From contig CALMPB010000245.1 in NCBI GenBank assembly GCA_937871985.1, positions 1-6,524 on the forward strand: 6,524 nucleotides of DNA, in the 5' to 3' direction. Each line of letters opens with the position of its first letter. Positions within the stretch are counted from its first letter, which is position 1. Shown here in pieces: positions 1 through 6,524 of this stretch. A model generated the notes under the pieces. That model made no database searches. It was not told where the DNA came from and saw nothing but the letters and a program-made list of their open reading frames with translations. A program made the translations under genes and the position numbers. This DNA is from an uncultured Burkholderiaceae bacterium (GTDB lineage: Bacteria; Pseudomonadota; Gammaproteobacteria; Burkholderiales; Burkholderiaceae).

Positions 1-336
1 AACCCACGCTCCGAATCTCTATCGGGCACTGTCTACTTGACAGGGGTGCTTACGGAGGCAGGTCAAATCACCCTCACCCATGCCAAGGCACTGGTGAAGC
101 TCAAACCCGATGAACAGCGCGCCAAGGTGGCCGAGCTGGTCGCGGCTGGCAAGAACGCCACGCCACATCAGCGCAGTCGCCAGCAAGCCGCGGTTATGGG
201 CGAGCGGCCCCGCGTTAAATCCCGCAAGCAGATCATGGCCGCATTAGACGCCGCCCAAGGCGACTATGCCGCCGCCCTGCGCTGGGTATTGAACGACACT
301 AGCGACGTGATCCCTAGAGAGGATGGCTCTCTATGA
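1..336 (+). CDS. ParB-like partition protein, C-terminal part (5' partial)
   Basis: The frame is open from the first base to the TGA at 334-336, so the gene begins outside the window. A TTG at 37 could be read as a start but is probably internal. The stretch GQITLTHAKALVKLKPDEQ resembles the end of the ParB/KorB DNA-binding region (typically G-Q-I-T-x-x-H-A-x-x-L). The tail, with RPRVKSRKQI and then GDYAAALRWVLN, resembles the C-termini of ParB-family proteins of phages and ICEs. Such proteins bind centromere-like sites and help a replicon or excised element segregate. The first 12 codons fit the family poorly; frame 2 over the same bases reads THAPNLYRALST before a TGA at 38-40, so a frameshift near 36 is possible. 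A 7-bp hairpin covers the last codons. Family is moderately sure; activity is unknown. Confidence 0.6.
   Translation, partial: NPRSESLSGTVYLTGVLTEAGQITLTHAKALVKLKPDEQRAKVAELVAAGKNATPHQRSRQQAAVMGERPRVKSRKQIMAALDAAQGDYAAALRWVLNDTSDVIPREDGSL
315..333 (+). terminator. Hairpin at the end of the ParB-like gene
   Basis: TAGAGAG (315-321) and CTCTCTA (327-333) form a perfect 7-bp stem with a 5-nt loop, ending immediately before the TGA stop at 334. A second 6-bp hairpin, CGAGTG/CACTCG with loop TCTG, follows at 351-366. Both lie where the ParB-like gene and the minus-strand gene converge, so they could help end or stabilise the two transcripts. Neither is followed by a clear T-run, so intrinsic termination is only a guess. 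Confidence 0.3.
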
Positions 337-408
337 ACACGGTATTTCTCCGAGTGTCTGCACTCGCGGCACGACCTACTGGCGGCTGGAGTTAACACCG
401 TGAAACTC

Positions 409-696
409 CTACGCTTTCTCCCCTGGCCACCACCCCAACTCAACGAACGGTGGAACAGAGAATATTCTCTGAGAGACGGCAGCGTTAGCCTGGGCGAGCT
501 CTTGATGATGGATCCAGTCGCACAGCAATACTGGCGCATCCAATGGAACGGCGATGTCACGATGACCAGACCGATCAGCCAAAGGAATGTAGACCACCCT
601 GAGGTCGTTGTCGTTGAGCGAAATGCCAGCCCGCTCCAATTCCGCCCGCAAATGTTGGGCGTACTCCTCCGGCGTTACCGGCACTCTCGAAGACAT
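409..696 (-). CDS. Small hypothetical protein, 95 aa
   Basis: I do not recognise this protein. The start at 696 was chosen because GGAGGAG lies 4 nt upstream (minus strand), a strong though close ribosome binding site. A GTG at 759 would add 21 residues but has only a weak site. The product is soluble-looking, with no signal peptide or membrane segment. Residues 8-25 (TPEEYAQHLRAELERAG) look like an amphipathic helix. Residues 32-62 include strand-like stretches (LRVVYIPLA, APVLLCDWI), and a second helix is likely around 63-76 (HHQELAQANAAVSQ). It ends in WWPGEKA. It converges on the ParB-like gene, with 72 nt between the stops, and points away from the excisionase/integrase pair. The opposite strand is open over the same bases but reads as an Arg/Ser-rich shadow. 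Probably an accessory gene of the element; function unknown. Confidence 0.5.
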   Translation of the reverse strand: MSSRVPVTPEEYAQHLRAELERAGISLNDNDLRVVYIPLADRSGHRDIAVPLDAPVLLCDWIHHQELAQANAAVSQRIFSVPPFVELGWWPGEKA

Positions 697-698
697 AT

Positions 699-705
699 CT
701 CCTCC
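699..705 (-). promoter_or_regulatory. Ribosome binding site deciding the start of the 95-aa gene
   Basis: On the minus strand the bases read GGAGGAG, then AT and ATG. This near-perfect Shine-Dalgarno core is the reason for preferring the ATG at 696 over the upstream GTG at 759. Confidence 0.55.
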
Positions 706-1014
706 GCTGACGTCGCCATCGTACTGCACTTCAGTTCGGGGAAGTCCAAGGCAGACCACACTAGCTCCGCCCCTGCGGCCAAGCTATCCGGCAAACGTCC
801 ACTCACCAGCGGCTCGATTGAAATAGAACGCCTGCATGCCACCGATTACACGAACGTGCCGGCCAACAGCGAGGGCCTAAATGCGTCTGCCGCAGACGTG
901 TCCACGCCCTGCAGGCCAACGAGCCGCTGCCGCACGCATGTTTCGCGCACGGTGGGAGCAGATCAACGGCACTGGCGGCAGAGATGCCATCCCTGGTGGT
1001 GGACCGTGGCGTTT

Positions 1015-1020
1015 AGGAGG
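1015..1020 (+). promoter_or_regulatory. Shine-Dalgarno site of the excisionase-like gene
   Basis: AGGAGG is a full match to the anti-Shine-Dalgarno core, 9 nt before the ATG at 1030. It fixes the start of the excisionase-like gene and suggests efficient translation. Confidence 0.8.
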
Positions 1021-1029
1021 ATCCGATAA

Positions 1030-1509
1030 ATGCCAGACGTTCAACCTCGATTCATCCGGATGGGAAAAGCGCCCGCCTACCTCGGTATGTGCCGCAGGGT
1101 GTTCAACCAGGATGCACGCCCTTTTCTGCGTGAAATCACCATCGGAAAACAAGGAATCGCCTTCGACCGCGTAGAACTCGATCGCTTCGCCGACGAGTAT
1201 GCCGAGCGTATGGCAATTGACAAGGCAGCACCTGCAGGCAACGATAGCCCTCGCAGCGAGCGCCGCCATAGCAATGGAGCATCAAGCTTATGGGGCAAAA
1301 AACAATCACCGGCCTCACGCTCAAAGACGGCCTCTGGCACATTGACAAAGTCGTCCGCGGGGTTGGCCGAATTCGAGGCAGCACTGGCACAAGCACGCGC
1401 GCAGACGCGGAGCAATTCCTCCTCTCGCGCATCGCCGAAGCCCAGGCGGCCCAAGCCGCGAAACGCAACGGCCGCCGCACCTTCCGCGAAGCCGCGACCC
1501 GCTATTTGA
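1030..1509 (+). CDS. Excisionase-like winged-helix protein, overlapping the integrase gene
   Basis: The reading frame codes for 159 residues and starts 9 nt after a perfect AGGAGG. Residues 7-60 (FIRMGKAPAYLGMCRRVF, then REITIGKQGIAFDRVELDRFADEY) look like the small winged helix-turn-helix proteins found just upstream of phage-type integrases, which act as excisionases or as regulators of the integrase gene. Residues about 92-125 ([18 protein letters not shown], then an Ala-rich helix) also resemble C-termini I recall in this family. Residues after about 125 are Ser/Arg/Pro/Ala-rich and look like a non-selected extension, so a homologous protein would normally stop near there. The last 220 nt overlap the integrase gene in another frame, and the integrase ribosome binding site lies inside this gene, so the two are probably translated from one mRNA. 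The role in excision is inferred. Confidence 0.75.
   Translation: MPDVQPRFIRMGKAPAYLGMCRRVFNQDARPFLREITIGKQGIAFDRVELDRFADEYAERMAIDKAAPAGNDSPRSERRHSNGASSLWGKKQSPASRSKTASGTLTKSSAGLAEFEAALAQARAQTRSNSSSRASPKPRRPKPRNATAAAPSAKPRPAI
1276..1279 (+). promoter_or_regulatory. Likely ribosome binding site of the integrase gene
   Basis: GGAG lies 10 nt before the ATG at 1290, inside the excisionase-like coding region. It is the best Shine-Dalgarno match near an ATG that gives the complete N-terminal domain of the integrase. Confidence 0.5.
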
Positions 1510-2495
1510 AGGAATATGCGCAGCAGCCATCAATTTGGCATACCGGCATCTATCTCAAGCAGCTCGATCCGTACATCGGTGAACTGTACCTGGATGAAGT
1601 GGACGACGAAGCCCTGCAGCCCTATATCGAGGACCGTCTGGAATTGGGCCGCGCACCGCGGACGATCAATATCGCGCTGCAGCGCGTCATGAGGGTGCTC
1701 AACGTCTGCGCCAGGAAATGGCGCGACGAGGACCGCAGGCCTTGGCTATCGGTTGTACCCATGATCGAAATGCTAAGTGAAAAATCGCGCCGGCAACCCT
1801 ACCCCTTGTCGTGGGAGGAACAGGCCATGCTGTTCAAGGAGCTACCCGCCCACCTTCAGGCCATGGCCTTATACAAGGTGAATACCGGGTGCCGCGAGCA
1901 GGAGGTCTGCAAACTGCGATGGGAGTGGGAAATCAAGGTGCCCGAGCTGGAAACCAGCGTCTTTCTGATCCCCGCTGACTTTGGCGGGCGGTTCGAAGAT
2001 TCGGGCGTCAAGAACGGCGAGGAGCGCCTGGTGGTGCTGAACGACGTGGCCAGGTCAATCATTCGCAAGCAGCGCGGCCTGGATCCCGAATGGGTGTTTC
2101 CCTACGAGGGCCGCGCGCTGCACAGGATGAACGACACGGCCTGGCGCAGTGCACGCAAGCGCGCCGCGGAAAACTGGAAGACGTCGCACGGCGTCCCAGC
2201 GCATCCAGGCTTTGGACGTGTCCGCGTGCATGATCTGAAACACACCTTCGGGCGACGACTGCGCGCCGCTGACGTACCGGAGGAGGATCGCAAGGCACTG
2301 CTGGGCCACACCGATGGAAGTATCACTTCGCACTACTCGGCGGCCGAGCTGACCAAGCTGATCGAGTATGCAAATCGCATCGCGGCAACCGACACGCGCA
2401 GTCCGGCCGGTGCTCAAGCGAGGGGCGGCTTTAACGGGGAAGTCCCCGCAAAAGTCCCCAGAATGAGAAAGGGGGTTAGTGATTACTATCACTAA
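1290..2495 (+). CDS. Phage-type tyrosine site-specific integrase
   Basis: This 401-residue protein is a complete tyrosine recombinase that should cut and rejoin DNA between the element's attP and the attB in tRNA-Pro. The N-terminal 45 residues (with LWHIDK and a GTSTRADAE segment) form an arm-binding-type domain. A helical core-binding domain spans about 64-155 ([11 protein letters not shown] onward). The catalytic domain spans about 172-355. Visible active-site residues are Arg202 (NTGCREQE), Lys241 ([12 protein letters not shown]), His314 (HDLKHTF), His340 (LLGH) and the nucleophile Tyr349 (SHYSAAEL). The second active-site arginine (H-x-x-R) is replaced by Lys317; I recall this variant from a phage-integrase subgroup, so the enzyme is probably active. 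A 50-residue tail follows the tyrosine. The gene reads toward the tRNA and stops 16 nt before its CCA. Its first 220 nt are shared with the excisionase-like frame. Confidence 0.95.
   Translation: MGQKTITGLTLKDGLWHIDKVVRGVGRIRGSTGTSTRADAEQFLLSRIAEAQAAQAAKRNGRRTFREAATRYLKEYAQQPSIWHTGIYLKQLDPYIGELYLDEVDDEALQPYIEDRLELGRAPRTINIALQRVMRVLNVCARKWRDEDRRPWLSVVPMIEMLSEKSRRQPYPLSWEEQAMLFKELPAHLQAMALYKVNTGCREQEVCKLRWEWEIKVPELETSVFLIPADFGGRFEDSGVKNGEERLVVLNDVARSIIRKQRGLDPEWVFPYEGRALHRMNDTAWRSARKRAAENWKTSHGVPAHPGFGRVRVHDLKHTFGRRLRAADVPEEDRKALLGHTDGSITSHYSAAELTKLIEYANRIAATDTRSPAGAQARGGFNGEVPAKVPRMRKGVSDYYH
2440..2459 (+). repeat. AAGTCCCC direct repeat in the integrase 3' end
   Basis: AAGTCCCC occurs at 2440-2447 and again at 2452-2459, a 12-bp period. 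The first copy is also the right half of a small inverted repeat, GGGGA-AG-TCCCC, at 2436-2447. The repeats code for a doubled Val-Pro in the integrase tail (residues 385-390) and lie 52-72 bp from the tRNA 3' end. Direct repeats at this distance from an attachment core are the usual form of arm-type integrase binding sites, but that role is inferred. Confidence 0.4.
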
Positions 2496-2500
2496 CCCCC
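2471..2500 (-). terminator. Perfect 13-bp hairpin over the integrase stop codon
   Basis: The left arm (2471-2483, starting GGGGGTTAG) and the right arm (2488-2500, ending CTAACCCCC) are perfectly complementary with the 4-nt loop TACT. The integrase TAA at 2493-2495 lies inside the right arm. On the minus strand the stem is followed by TTTCTCATTCT, a modest T-rich tail, so it fits best as the terminator of the tRNA-Pro transcript. On the plus strand it could also stop integrase transcription from entering the tRNA and ihfA region in antisense, although no T-run follows there. Confidence 0.6.
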
Positions 2501-2511
2501 TAGGGTATTGC

Positions 2512-2590
<79 letters not shown>

Positions 2591-2598
2591 AGAAAAAG

Positions 2599-2626
2599 AG
2601 TATAGCAGACCTAAAAATTGTTTGCA
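2599..2626 (-). promoter_or_regulatory. Promoter of tRNA-Pro
   Basis: On the minus strand TATACT (2604-2599) is a near-consensus -10 box, ending 10 nt before the first tRNA base. TGCAAA (2626-2621) can serve as a weak -35 box at 16-nt spacing; GTGCAA, one base further up, gives 17. Transcription would begin only a few bases before the mature 5' end. The -35 area is the right-hand part of an inverted repeat (TTTGCAC-6-GTGCAAA, 2621-2640). Confidence 0.6.
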
Positions 2627-2640
2627 CGCATTGGTGCAAA
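2621..2640. repeat. Inverted repeat over the tRNA-Pro -35 region
   Basis: TTTGCAC (2621-2627) and GTGCAAA (2634-2640) form a perfect 7-bp inverted repeat with a 6-bp spacer. Flanking A/T bases add partial symmetry. Its position over the -35 box makes it a possible protein binding site, but no regulator is indicated. Confidence 0.4.
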
Positions 2641-2657
2641 AAAAGTGCTGAATACTG

Positions 2658-2681
2658 GAAAAATTCCGCGTGCCGCACGCG
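2658..2681 (-). terminator. Possible terminator downstream of the MerR-family gene
   Basis: On the minus strand CGCGTG-CGG-CACGCG (2681-2667) forms a 6-bp GC stem with a 3-nt loop, followed by GAATTTTT. This is the shape of an intrinsic terminator and would end the pheST-ihfA-merR transcript before the tRNA promoter. It lies about 200 nt after the MerR stop. A second small hairpin, CTCGCG/CGCGAG, sits at 2707-2725 without a T-run. Confidence 0.45.
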
Positions 2682-2878
2682 CTGCCCGCGGCACCCGCAG
2701 GCAAGGCTCGCGCATGGCACGCGAGATACTGAAGTCAGACTGAAACAAGCGATGGACTGCGCTTATGCGACTGGCTTACCTTGCTGTCATCGCGGTTCAC
2801 GCACGCCGCGATTGATGGCAACGCACGTGGCCCGGAACATCAACGTGAAGAGACGGGCGAGCGATCGGCCGCCGCGGC

Positions 2879-3310
2879 TCAAGCCGAGGCGTTGGCGCTC
2901 ACCGTATTGCCGCCCGCAGTGGGCGCCGCCGTGCCAAGCGCCTCGCCCAGCATCGCCGACACATTGCCCAGCTCGGTGCGCAGGGCCTGCATCTCGGCGC
3001 CGCTCAGGCGCACCGCCGCGTCCTGGTCGTGCGGCGTGTCGCGGGCATCGCCAAGGCGGTTGCGCGCGCCGCTGATGGTGAAGCCTTGCTCGTACAGCAA
3101 GGAGCGTATGCGACGGATCAGCAGCACTTCGTGATGCTGGTAGTAACGACGGTTGCCGCGCCGCTTCACCGGTTTGAGCTGCGTGAATTCCTGTTCCCAG
3201 TACCGCAGGACATGCGGCTTGACTCCGCACAACTCACTGACTTCACCGATGGTGAAGTAACGCTTGGCGGGAATGGGCGGTAAGGTAACGGTGGATTCGG
3301 TACGTGTCAT
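2879..3310 (-). CDS. MerR-family transcriptional regulator
   Basis: This 143-residue protein carries an N-terminal MerR-type winged helix-turn-helix: [25 protein letters not shown] at about 18-42 (helix-turn-helix; the family signature is I-G-E-V then L-R-Y-W-E), the wing RRGNRRYY at 50-57, and a second helix pair at 61-86. Residues about 103-124 form a helix likely used for dimerisation. The tail is Ala/Gly/Thr-rich. The only cysteine is Cys28 inside the DNA-binding domain, so it is not a metal- or thiol-sensing MerR of the MerR/CueR/SoxR kind; its effector is unknown. A MerR-like gene after ihfA is, as I recall, a common arrangement in betaproteobacteria. It starts 57 nt after the ihfA stop. 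No good Shine-Dalgarno is seen before the ATG at 3310, so the start rests on the family N-terminus. Confidence 0.9.
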   Translation of the reverse strand: MTRTESTVTLPPIPAKRYFTIGEVSELCGVKPHVLRYWEQEFTQLKPVKRRGNRRYYQHHEVLLIRRIRSLLYEQGFTISGARNRLGDARDTPHDQDAAVRLSGAEMQALRTELGNVSAMLGEALGTAAPTAGGNTVSANASA

Positions 3311-3367
3311 AAGAGAATTCTATGCCGCGATGCGTCGAGAGCCGATAACAATTACCGACAAAGCGTA

Positions 3368-3706
3368 TCACTCCTCGGCGTCGGGCGCTGTGGGAACGGC
3401 CTGCTCCACCACGCTCTTGAGTTTCTGACTCGCGTGGAACGTGACCACACGGCGTGCGGCGATGGGGATGGTCTCGCCGGTCTTGGGGTTGCGCCCCGGG
3501 CGCGGCGGCTTGTCGCGCACCTGGAAATTTCCGAAGCCCGAGAGCTTGACGGAATCGCCACGCGCCAGGGCGTCGCGGATTTCTTCGAAGAACGTGTCGA
3601 CGATGTCCTTGGCTTCGCGTTTGTTCAGGCCGACCCGCTCAAAGAGCAGCTCGGCCAGCTCGGCCTTGGTCAGGGTGCGCGGCTCGGCAAGCATACTGTT
3701 CCCCAT
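3368..3706 (-). CDS. ihfA: Integration host factor, alpha subunit
   Basis: The 112-residue product is a full-length bacterial HU/IHF protein. With the beta subunit it forms a heterodimer that bends DNA sharply at specific sites, serving recombination, replication and transcription. Visible family features are the N-terminal helices ([20 protein letters not shown], 11-30), the [13 protein letters not shown] core (54-66) and the flexible arm [10 protein letters not shown] (69-78), whose Pro74 corresponds to the proline that intercalates into [18 protein letters not shown] follows at 83-97, with an acidic C-terminus. The ATG at 3706 lies 3 nt after the pheT stop and has no clear Shine-Dalgarno, which suggests translational coupling. 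An alternative ATG at 3694 is preceded by GGGGA at good spacing and would give 108 residues; from memory, Bordetella relatives keep the longer N-terminus. Phage integrases often need IHF, so this neighbour may also assist the element. Confidence 0.97.
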   Translation of the reverse strand: MGNSMLAEPRTLTKAELAELLFERVGLNKREAKDIVDTFFEEIRDALARGDSVKLSGFGNFQVRDKPPRPGRNPKTGETIPIAARRVVTFHASQKLKSVVEQAVPTAPDAEE

Positions 3707-3709
3707 GGT

Positions 3710-6127
3710 TCAAGCGCGCTGGCGCGCGCCGTGGGCACTGACCAAAGCGTCCTTGATGCGCGCCAGGCAATCGGCCACCCGGGCTTCGTCCAGTGTGACC
3801 TCAGTGTCCTGTAGCCAGAAACGGAACGCAAGGCTTTTCTCGGCCACGGGCTGGTCGCCCTGGGCCTTTTCGCGCCAGACGTCGAACAGGCGCACGTCCT
3901 GCACCACGGCCAGTTGCGGATCGGCCTTGACCGTCGCCGCCACCGTGTCCAGCATGGACTGCACCGTCACGGGCGCGTCGACCCACAGGGCCAGGTCGCG
4001 CACCACCACCGGTTGGCGCGACAGTTCGCGCACCTGCGGCAGTTCGCCTTCGGACAGAGCGTCCACGTCCAGCTCGAACACCACCGGCGCGTGTGCCAGA
4101 TCGGCCTGTTGCGCCCAGCGCGGATGCAGTTCACCCATCCAGCCGACCAGCTTGCCGTCCAGCGTGACGCGGGCGCTGCGGCCCGGATGCAGCGCGGGAT
4201 GGGCCGCCGCTTCGAAGCGCAGGCGCGCGCCACGAGCGCCGAACAACGCCTGGACGTCCATCTTCACGTCGAAGAAATCGACCTGTCGGGTGGGCACGCC
4301 CCACTGCTCTTCCACCGACGGGCCCCAGGCGGCGCCCGCCAGCTTGAGCGGCTGGCGCACGCCGGCCACTTCCAGCGGACCGTCCTGCGCGGCGTCATCG
4401 CGAGCGAAGACGCGGCCAAGCTCGAACAGGCGCACGCGCGTCTGCTTGCGGTTGGCGTTGTGGCGGATGTTGGCCACCAGGCCGGCAATCAGGCTAGACC
4501 GCATCACCGACAGGTGGCTGGCGATCGGGTTGACCAGCTTGACCGGCGTGTCGTTGCCGGCGTAGTCGCGCTCCCACTCGGCTTCGACGAAGCTGTAGTT
4601 GACGACTTCCTGGTAGTCCTGCGCGGCGGCCAGGCGGCGCAGCGCGTGCGGACCGCGGCGCACTTCGGGTTGCGAGAACATCTTGGCGCGCGCCAGCGGC
4701 GGCACCGTGGGGATGTTCTCGAAACCGTAGATGCGGGCCACTTCTTCGATCAGGTCTTCCTCGATCTCGAGGTCGAAGCGATACGACGGCGGCGTGACGA
4801 TGAAGTCATCGCCATCGAGCGTGAATTCCAGCCCCAGGCTGCCGAAGATCTTGGCGACTTCGGCCTGCGTGACGGGCACGCCCAGCACGCGGTGGCAGCG
4901 CGCCAGGCGCATGCGCACCGGCTCGCGCTTGGGCAGGTTGACGATCTGGTCGTCCAGCGGACCGGCCTGGCCGCCGCAGATGTCGACGATCAGGCGCGTG
5001 ATGAATTCGATGTGCTGCGGGATCGTGGCGAAGTCCACGCCGCGCTCGCCGCGATGGCTGGCCTCGGAACTGAACTTGAAGCGGCGCGCGCGGCCGGCCA
5101 GCGATTGCGGCCACCAGAACGCGGCTTCCAGGTAAATGTTCTGCGTGTCGAGCGTGACCGAGGTGGCCTCTCCGCCCATGATGCCAGCCAGGCTCTCGAC
5201 CTGATCGCCGGCCACCACCACGCCGACCTTCGAATCCAGCGTGACGGTCTGGCCGTTCAGCAGCTCGAGCGTCTCGCCTTCGCGCGCCCAGCGCACCGAC
5301 AGGTCGCCATGGATCTTGTCCAGGTCGAACACGTGCGAAGGACGGCCCAGTTCCAGCATGACGTAGTTGGAGATGTCCACCAGCGCCGACACCGAACGCT
5401 GGCCGGCGCGCTCCAGGCGCGTCTTCATCCACGCCGGGGTCTGCGCCCGGGCGTTCACGCCACGGATCACGCGGCCGCCGAAGCGGCCGCACAGGTCGGG
5501 CGCCTCGATCCTGACGGGACGCAATTCGTCCAGCGTCACGGGCACGGCTTTGGCAGTCGGCACCGACAGCGGCGCGCCGGTCAGCGCGGCCACTTCGCGC
5601 GCCACGCCCAGGATCGACAGGCAGTCGGCGCGGTTGGGCGTCATCTTCAGCGTGAAGAGCGTGTCGTCCAGGTCCAGCGCTTCGCGGATCGACTGGCCCG
5701 GCACCATATCGGCCGGCAGCTCCAGCAGGCCGGCGTGGTCTTGCGACAGGCCCAGTTCGCGCGCCGAGCACAGCATGCCCGACGACTGCACGCCGCGCAT
5801 CTTGGCCACGCCGATCTTCATGCCGCCGGGCAATTCGGCACCGACGCGGGCCAGCGGCACCTTCAGGCCGGCAGCCGCATTGGGCGCGCCGCAGACGATC
5901 TGCAGCAGCGCGCCGGAGCCATCATCGACTTGGCAGACGCGCAGCTTGTCGGCGTCGGGGTGCGGGGCGATCTCGACGATGTGCGCGACGACCACGCCCG
6001 TGAACGCGGGCGCGGCCGGCACGGTGTCTTCGACTTCCAGGCCGGCCATGGTGAGCCGGTGCGCGAGTTCGTCGGTTGCGATCGGAGGATTGACCAGCGT
6101 ACGCAGCCAGGATTCGGGAAATTGCAT
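3710..6127 (-). CDS. pheT: Phenylalanyl-tRNA synthetase, beta subunit
   Basis: The 805-residue product is the beta chain of the alpha2-beta2 enzyme that charges tRNA-Phe; length fits the family (E. coli 795). Domain order is complete: an EMAP-type tRNA-binding domain at about 39-147 ([13 protein letters not shown], then [11 protein letters not shown]), the B3/4 editing domain at about 211-385 ([19 protein letters not shown] at 247-265, [10 protein letters not shown] at 356-365), the B5 domain at about 401-476, the catalytic-like core, and a C-terminal ferredoxin-like anticodon-binding domain at about 700-803 ([15 protein letters not shown]). In B5, [27 protein letters not shown] residues at 446-468 include Asp452, Asp458, Glu461 and Glu462, matching the family's magnesium ligands. 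It starts 14 nt after the pheS stop; no strong Shine-Dalgarno is visible. The gene is intact and core-genome in character. Confidence 0.98.
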   Translation of the reverse strand: MQFPESWLRTLVNPPIATDELAHRLTMAGLEVEDTVPAAPAFTGVVVAHIVEIAPHPDADKLRVCQVDDGSGALLQIVCGAPNAAAGLKVPLARVGAELPGGMKIGVAKMRGVQSSGMLCSARELGLSQDHAGLLELPADMVPGQSIREALDLDDTLFTLKMTPNRADCLSILGVAREVAALTGAPLSVPTAKAVPVTLDELRPVRIEAPDLCGRFGGRVIRGVNARAQTPAWMKTRLERAGQRSVSALVDISNYVMLELGRPSHVFDLDKIHGDLSVRWAREGETLELLNGQTVTLDSKVGVVVAGDQVESLAGIMGGEATSVTLDTQNIYLEAAFWWPQSLAGRARRFKFSSEASHRGERGVDFATIPQHIEFITRLIVDICGGQAGPLDDQIVNLPKREPVRMRLARCHRVLGVPVTQAEVAKIFGSLGLEFTLDGDDFIVTPPSYRFDLEIEEDLIEEVARIYGFENIPTVPPLARAKMFSQPEVRRGPHALRRLAAAQDYQEVVNYSFVEAEWERDYAGNDTPVKLVNPIASHLSVMRSSLIAGLVANIRHNANRKQTRVRLFELGRVFARDDAAQDGPLEVAGVRQPLKLAGAAWGPSVEEQWGVPTRQVDFFDVKMDVQALFGARGARLRFEAAAHPALHPGRSARVTLDGKLVGWMGELHPRWAQQADLAHAPVVFELDVDALSEGELPQVRELSRQPVVVRDLALWVDAPVTVQSMLDTVAATVKADPQLAVVQDVRLFDVWREKAQGDQPVAEKSLAFRFWLQDTEVTLDEARVADCLARIKDALVSAHGARQRA

Positions 6128-6141
6128 GATCTAGCCGTCTG

Positions 6142-6524
<383 letters not shown>

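Larger units (their letters stand above)
697..1029. other. Gap without a supported gene, upstream of the excisionase-like gene
   Basis: This 333-bp stretch lies between two divergent genes, so it should hold promoters for both. All open frames across it are short or of poor composition: a plus-strand frame from 400 to 1029 is rich in Arg, Ser, His and Trp, and a plus-strand frame from 822 to 1016 has no convincing start. On the minus strand, an ATG at 838 opens a 17-codon reading frame ending in TAG, in the same frame as the 95-aa gene. A short inverted repeat, CGTCTG-CCG-CAGACG, lies at 884-898. TTGAAA at 818-823 is a possible -35 box, but no good -10 follows at normal spacing. I see no promoter I would call. 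Confidence 0.5.
1..2511. mobile_element. End of an integrative element inserted at tRNA-Pro(GGG), partial
   Basis: This stretch has the usual layout of one end of a tRNA-targeted island, prophage or ICE. A tyrosine integrase gene lies directly against the 3' end of a tRNA gene, an excisionase-like gene precedes it, and a ParB-like partition gene and a small unknown gene lie further in. On the other side of the tRNA the sequence becomes an ordinary conserved housekeeping cluster. The inner part and the far attachment site lie to the left of the window; I found no copy of the tRNA 3' end between 1 and 2500. The exact border is inferred: the element probably begins inside or just beyond the tRNA 3' end. 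Whether it is a prophage, ICE or degenerate island cannot be decided, because no structural or conjugation gene is visible. Confidence 0.8.

Noticed and set aside
738..747. GGGGAAGTCC, a 10-base match to the repeat at 2436-2445
   Set aside because: A single 10-base match between two stretches of this size is expected by chance, and the full AAGTCCCC unit is not repeated there.
818..849. Possible promoter TTGAAA ... GATTAC for the excisionase/integrase genes
   Set aside because: The spacing is 20 bp and the -10 match is poor, so I cannot call it.
400..1029. A 209-residue open frame on the plus strand
   Set aside because: It starts at a GTG without a ribosome binding site, lies antisense to the better supported 95-aa gene, and turns into Arg/Ser/His/Trp-rich sequence.
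1..2511. CRISPR array, insertion sequence or transposase
   Set aside because: No regularly spaced repeats, terminal inverted repeats or transposase motifs were seen.
3311..3367. A separate promoter for the MerR-family gene in the 57-nt gap after ihfA
   Set aside because: TAGAAT could be a -10, but no -35 lies at a suitable distance; co-transcription with ihfA is simpler.

Overview
The window looks like a high-GC betaproteobacterial chromosome of the Alcaligenaceae (Bordetella/Achromobacter) type, cut by the end of an integrated mobile element. The assignment rests on gene order (pheS-pheT-ihfA-merR-tRNA-Pro on the minus strand) and on protein sequences that look betaproteobacterial. No search was run, so the genus is an inference.

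Right side, about 2512-6524, minus strand: ancestral core genome. In transcription order it holds the 3' end of pheS (runs off the window), pheT (14 nt after pheS), ihfA (3 nt after the pheT stop), a MerR-family regulator gene (57 nt after ihfA), a 290-bp non-coding stretch, and a tRNA-Pro gene with anticodon GGG. pheS and pheT make the two subunits of phenylalanyl-tRNA synthetase. ihfA encodes the alpha subunit of integration host factor.

Left side, 1 to about 2511: one end of a tRNA-targeted integrative element (genomic island, prophage or ICE). From the left it contains the C-terminal part of a ParB-like partition protein (runs off the window), a small unrecognised gene on the minus strand, a 333-bp gap with no gene I can support, an excisionase-like winged-helix gene with a very good ribosome binding site, and a phage-type tyrosine integrase gene. 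The integrase gene reads toward the tRNA and stops 16 nt before its CCA end. The excisionase-like reading frame and the integrase overlap out of frame by 220 nt.

Working together: the integrase and the excisionase-like protein would control insertion into, and excision from, the 3' end of tRNA-Pro(GGG). The ParB-like protein suggests some stabilisation function for the element. A perfect 13-bp hairpin sits on the integrase stop codon and probably terminates transcription arriving from one or both sides. I see no clearly new system. The most interesting points are the dense double use of DNA at the excisionase/integrase overlap and at the integrase 3' end.
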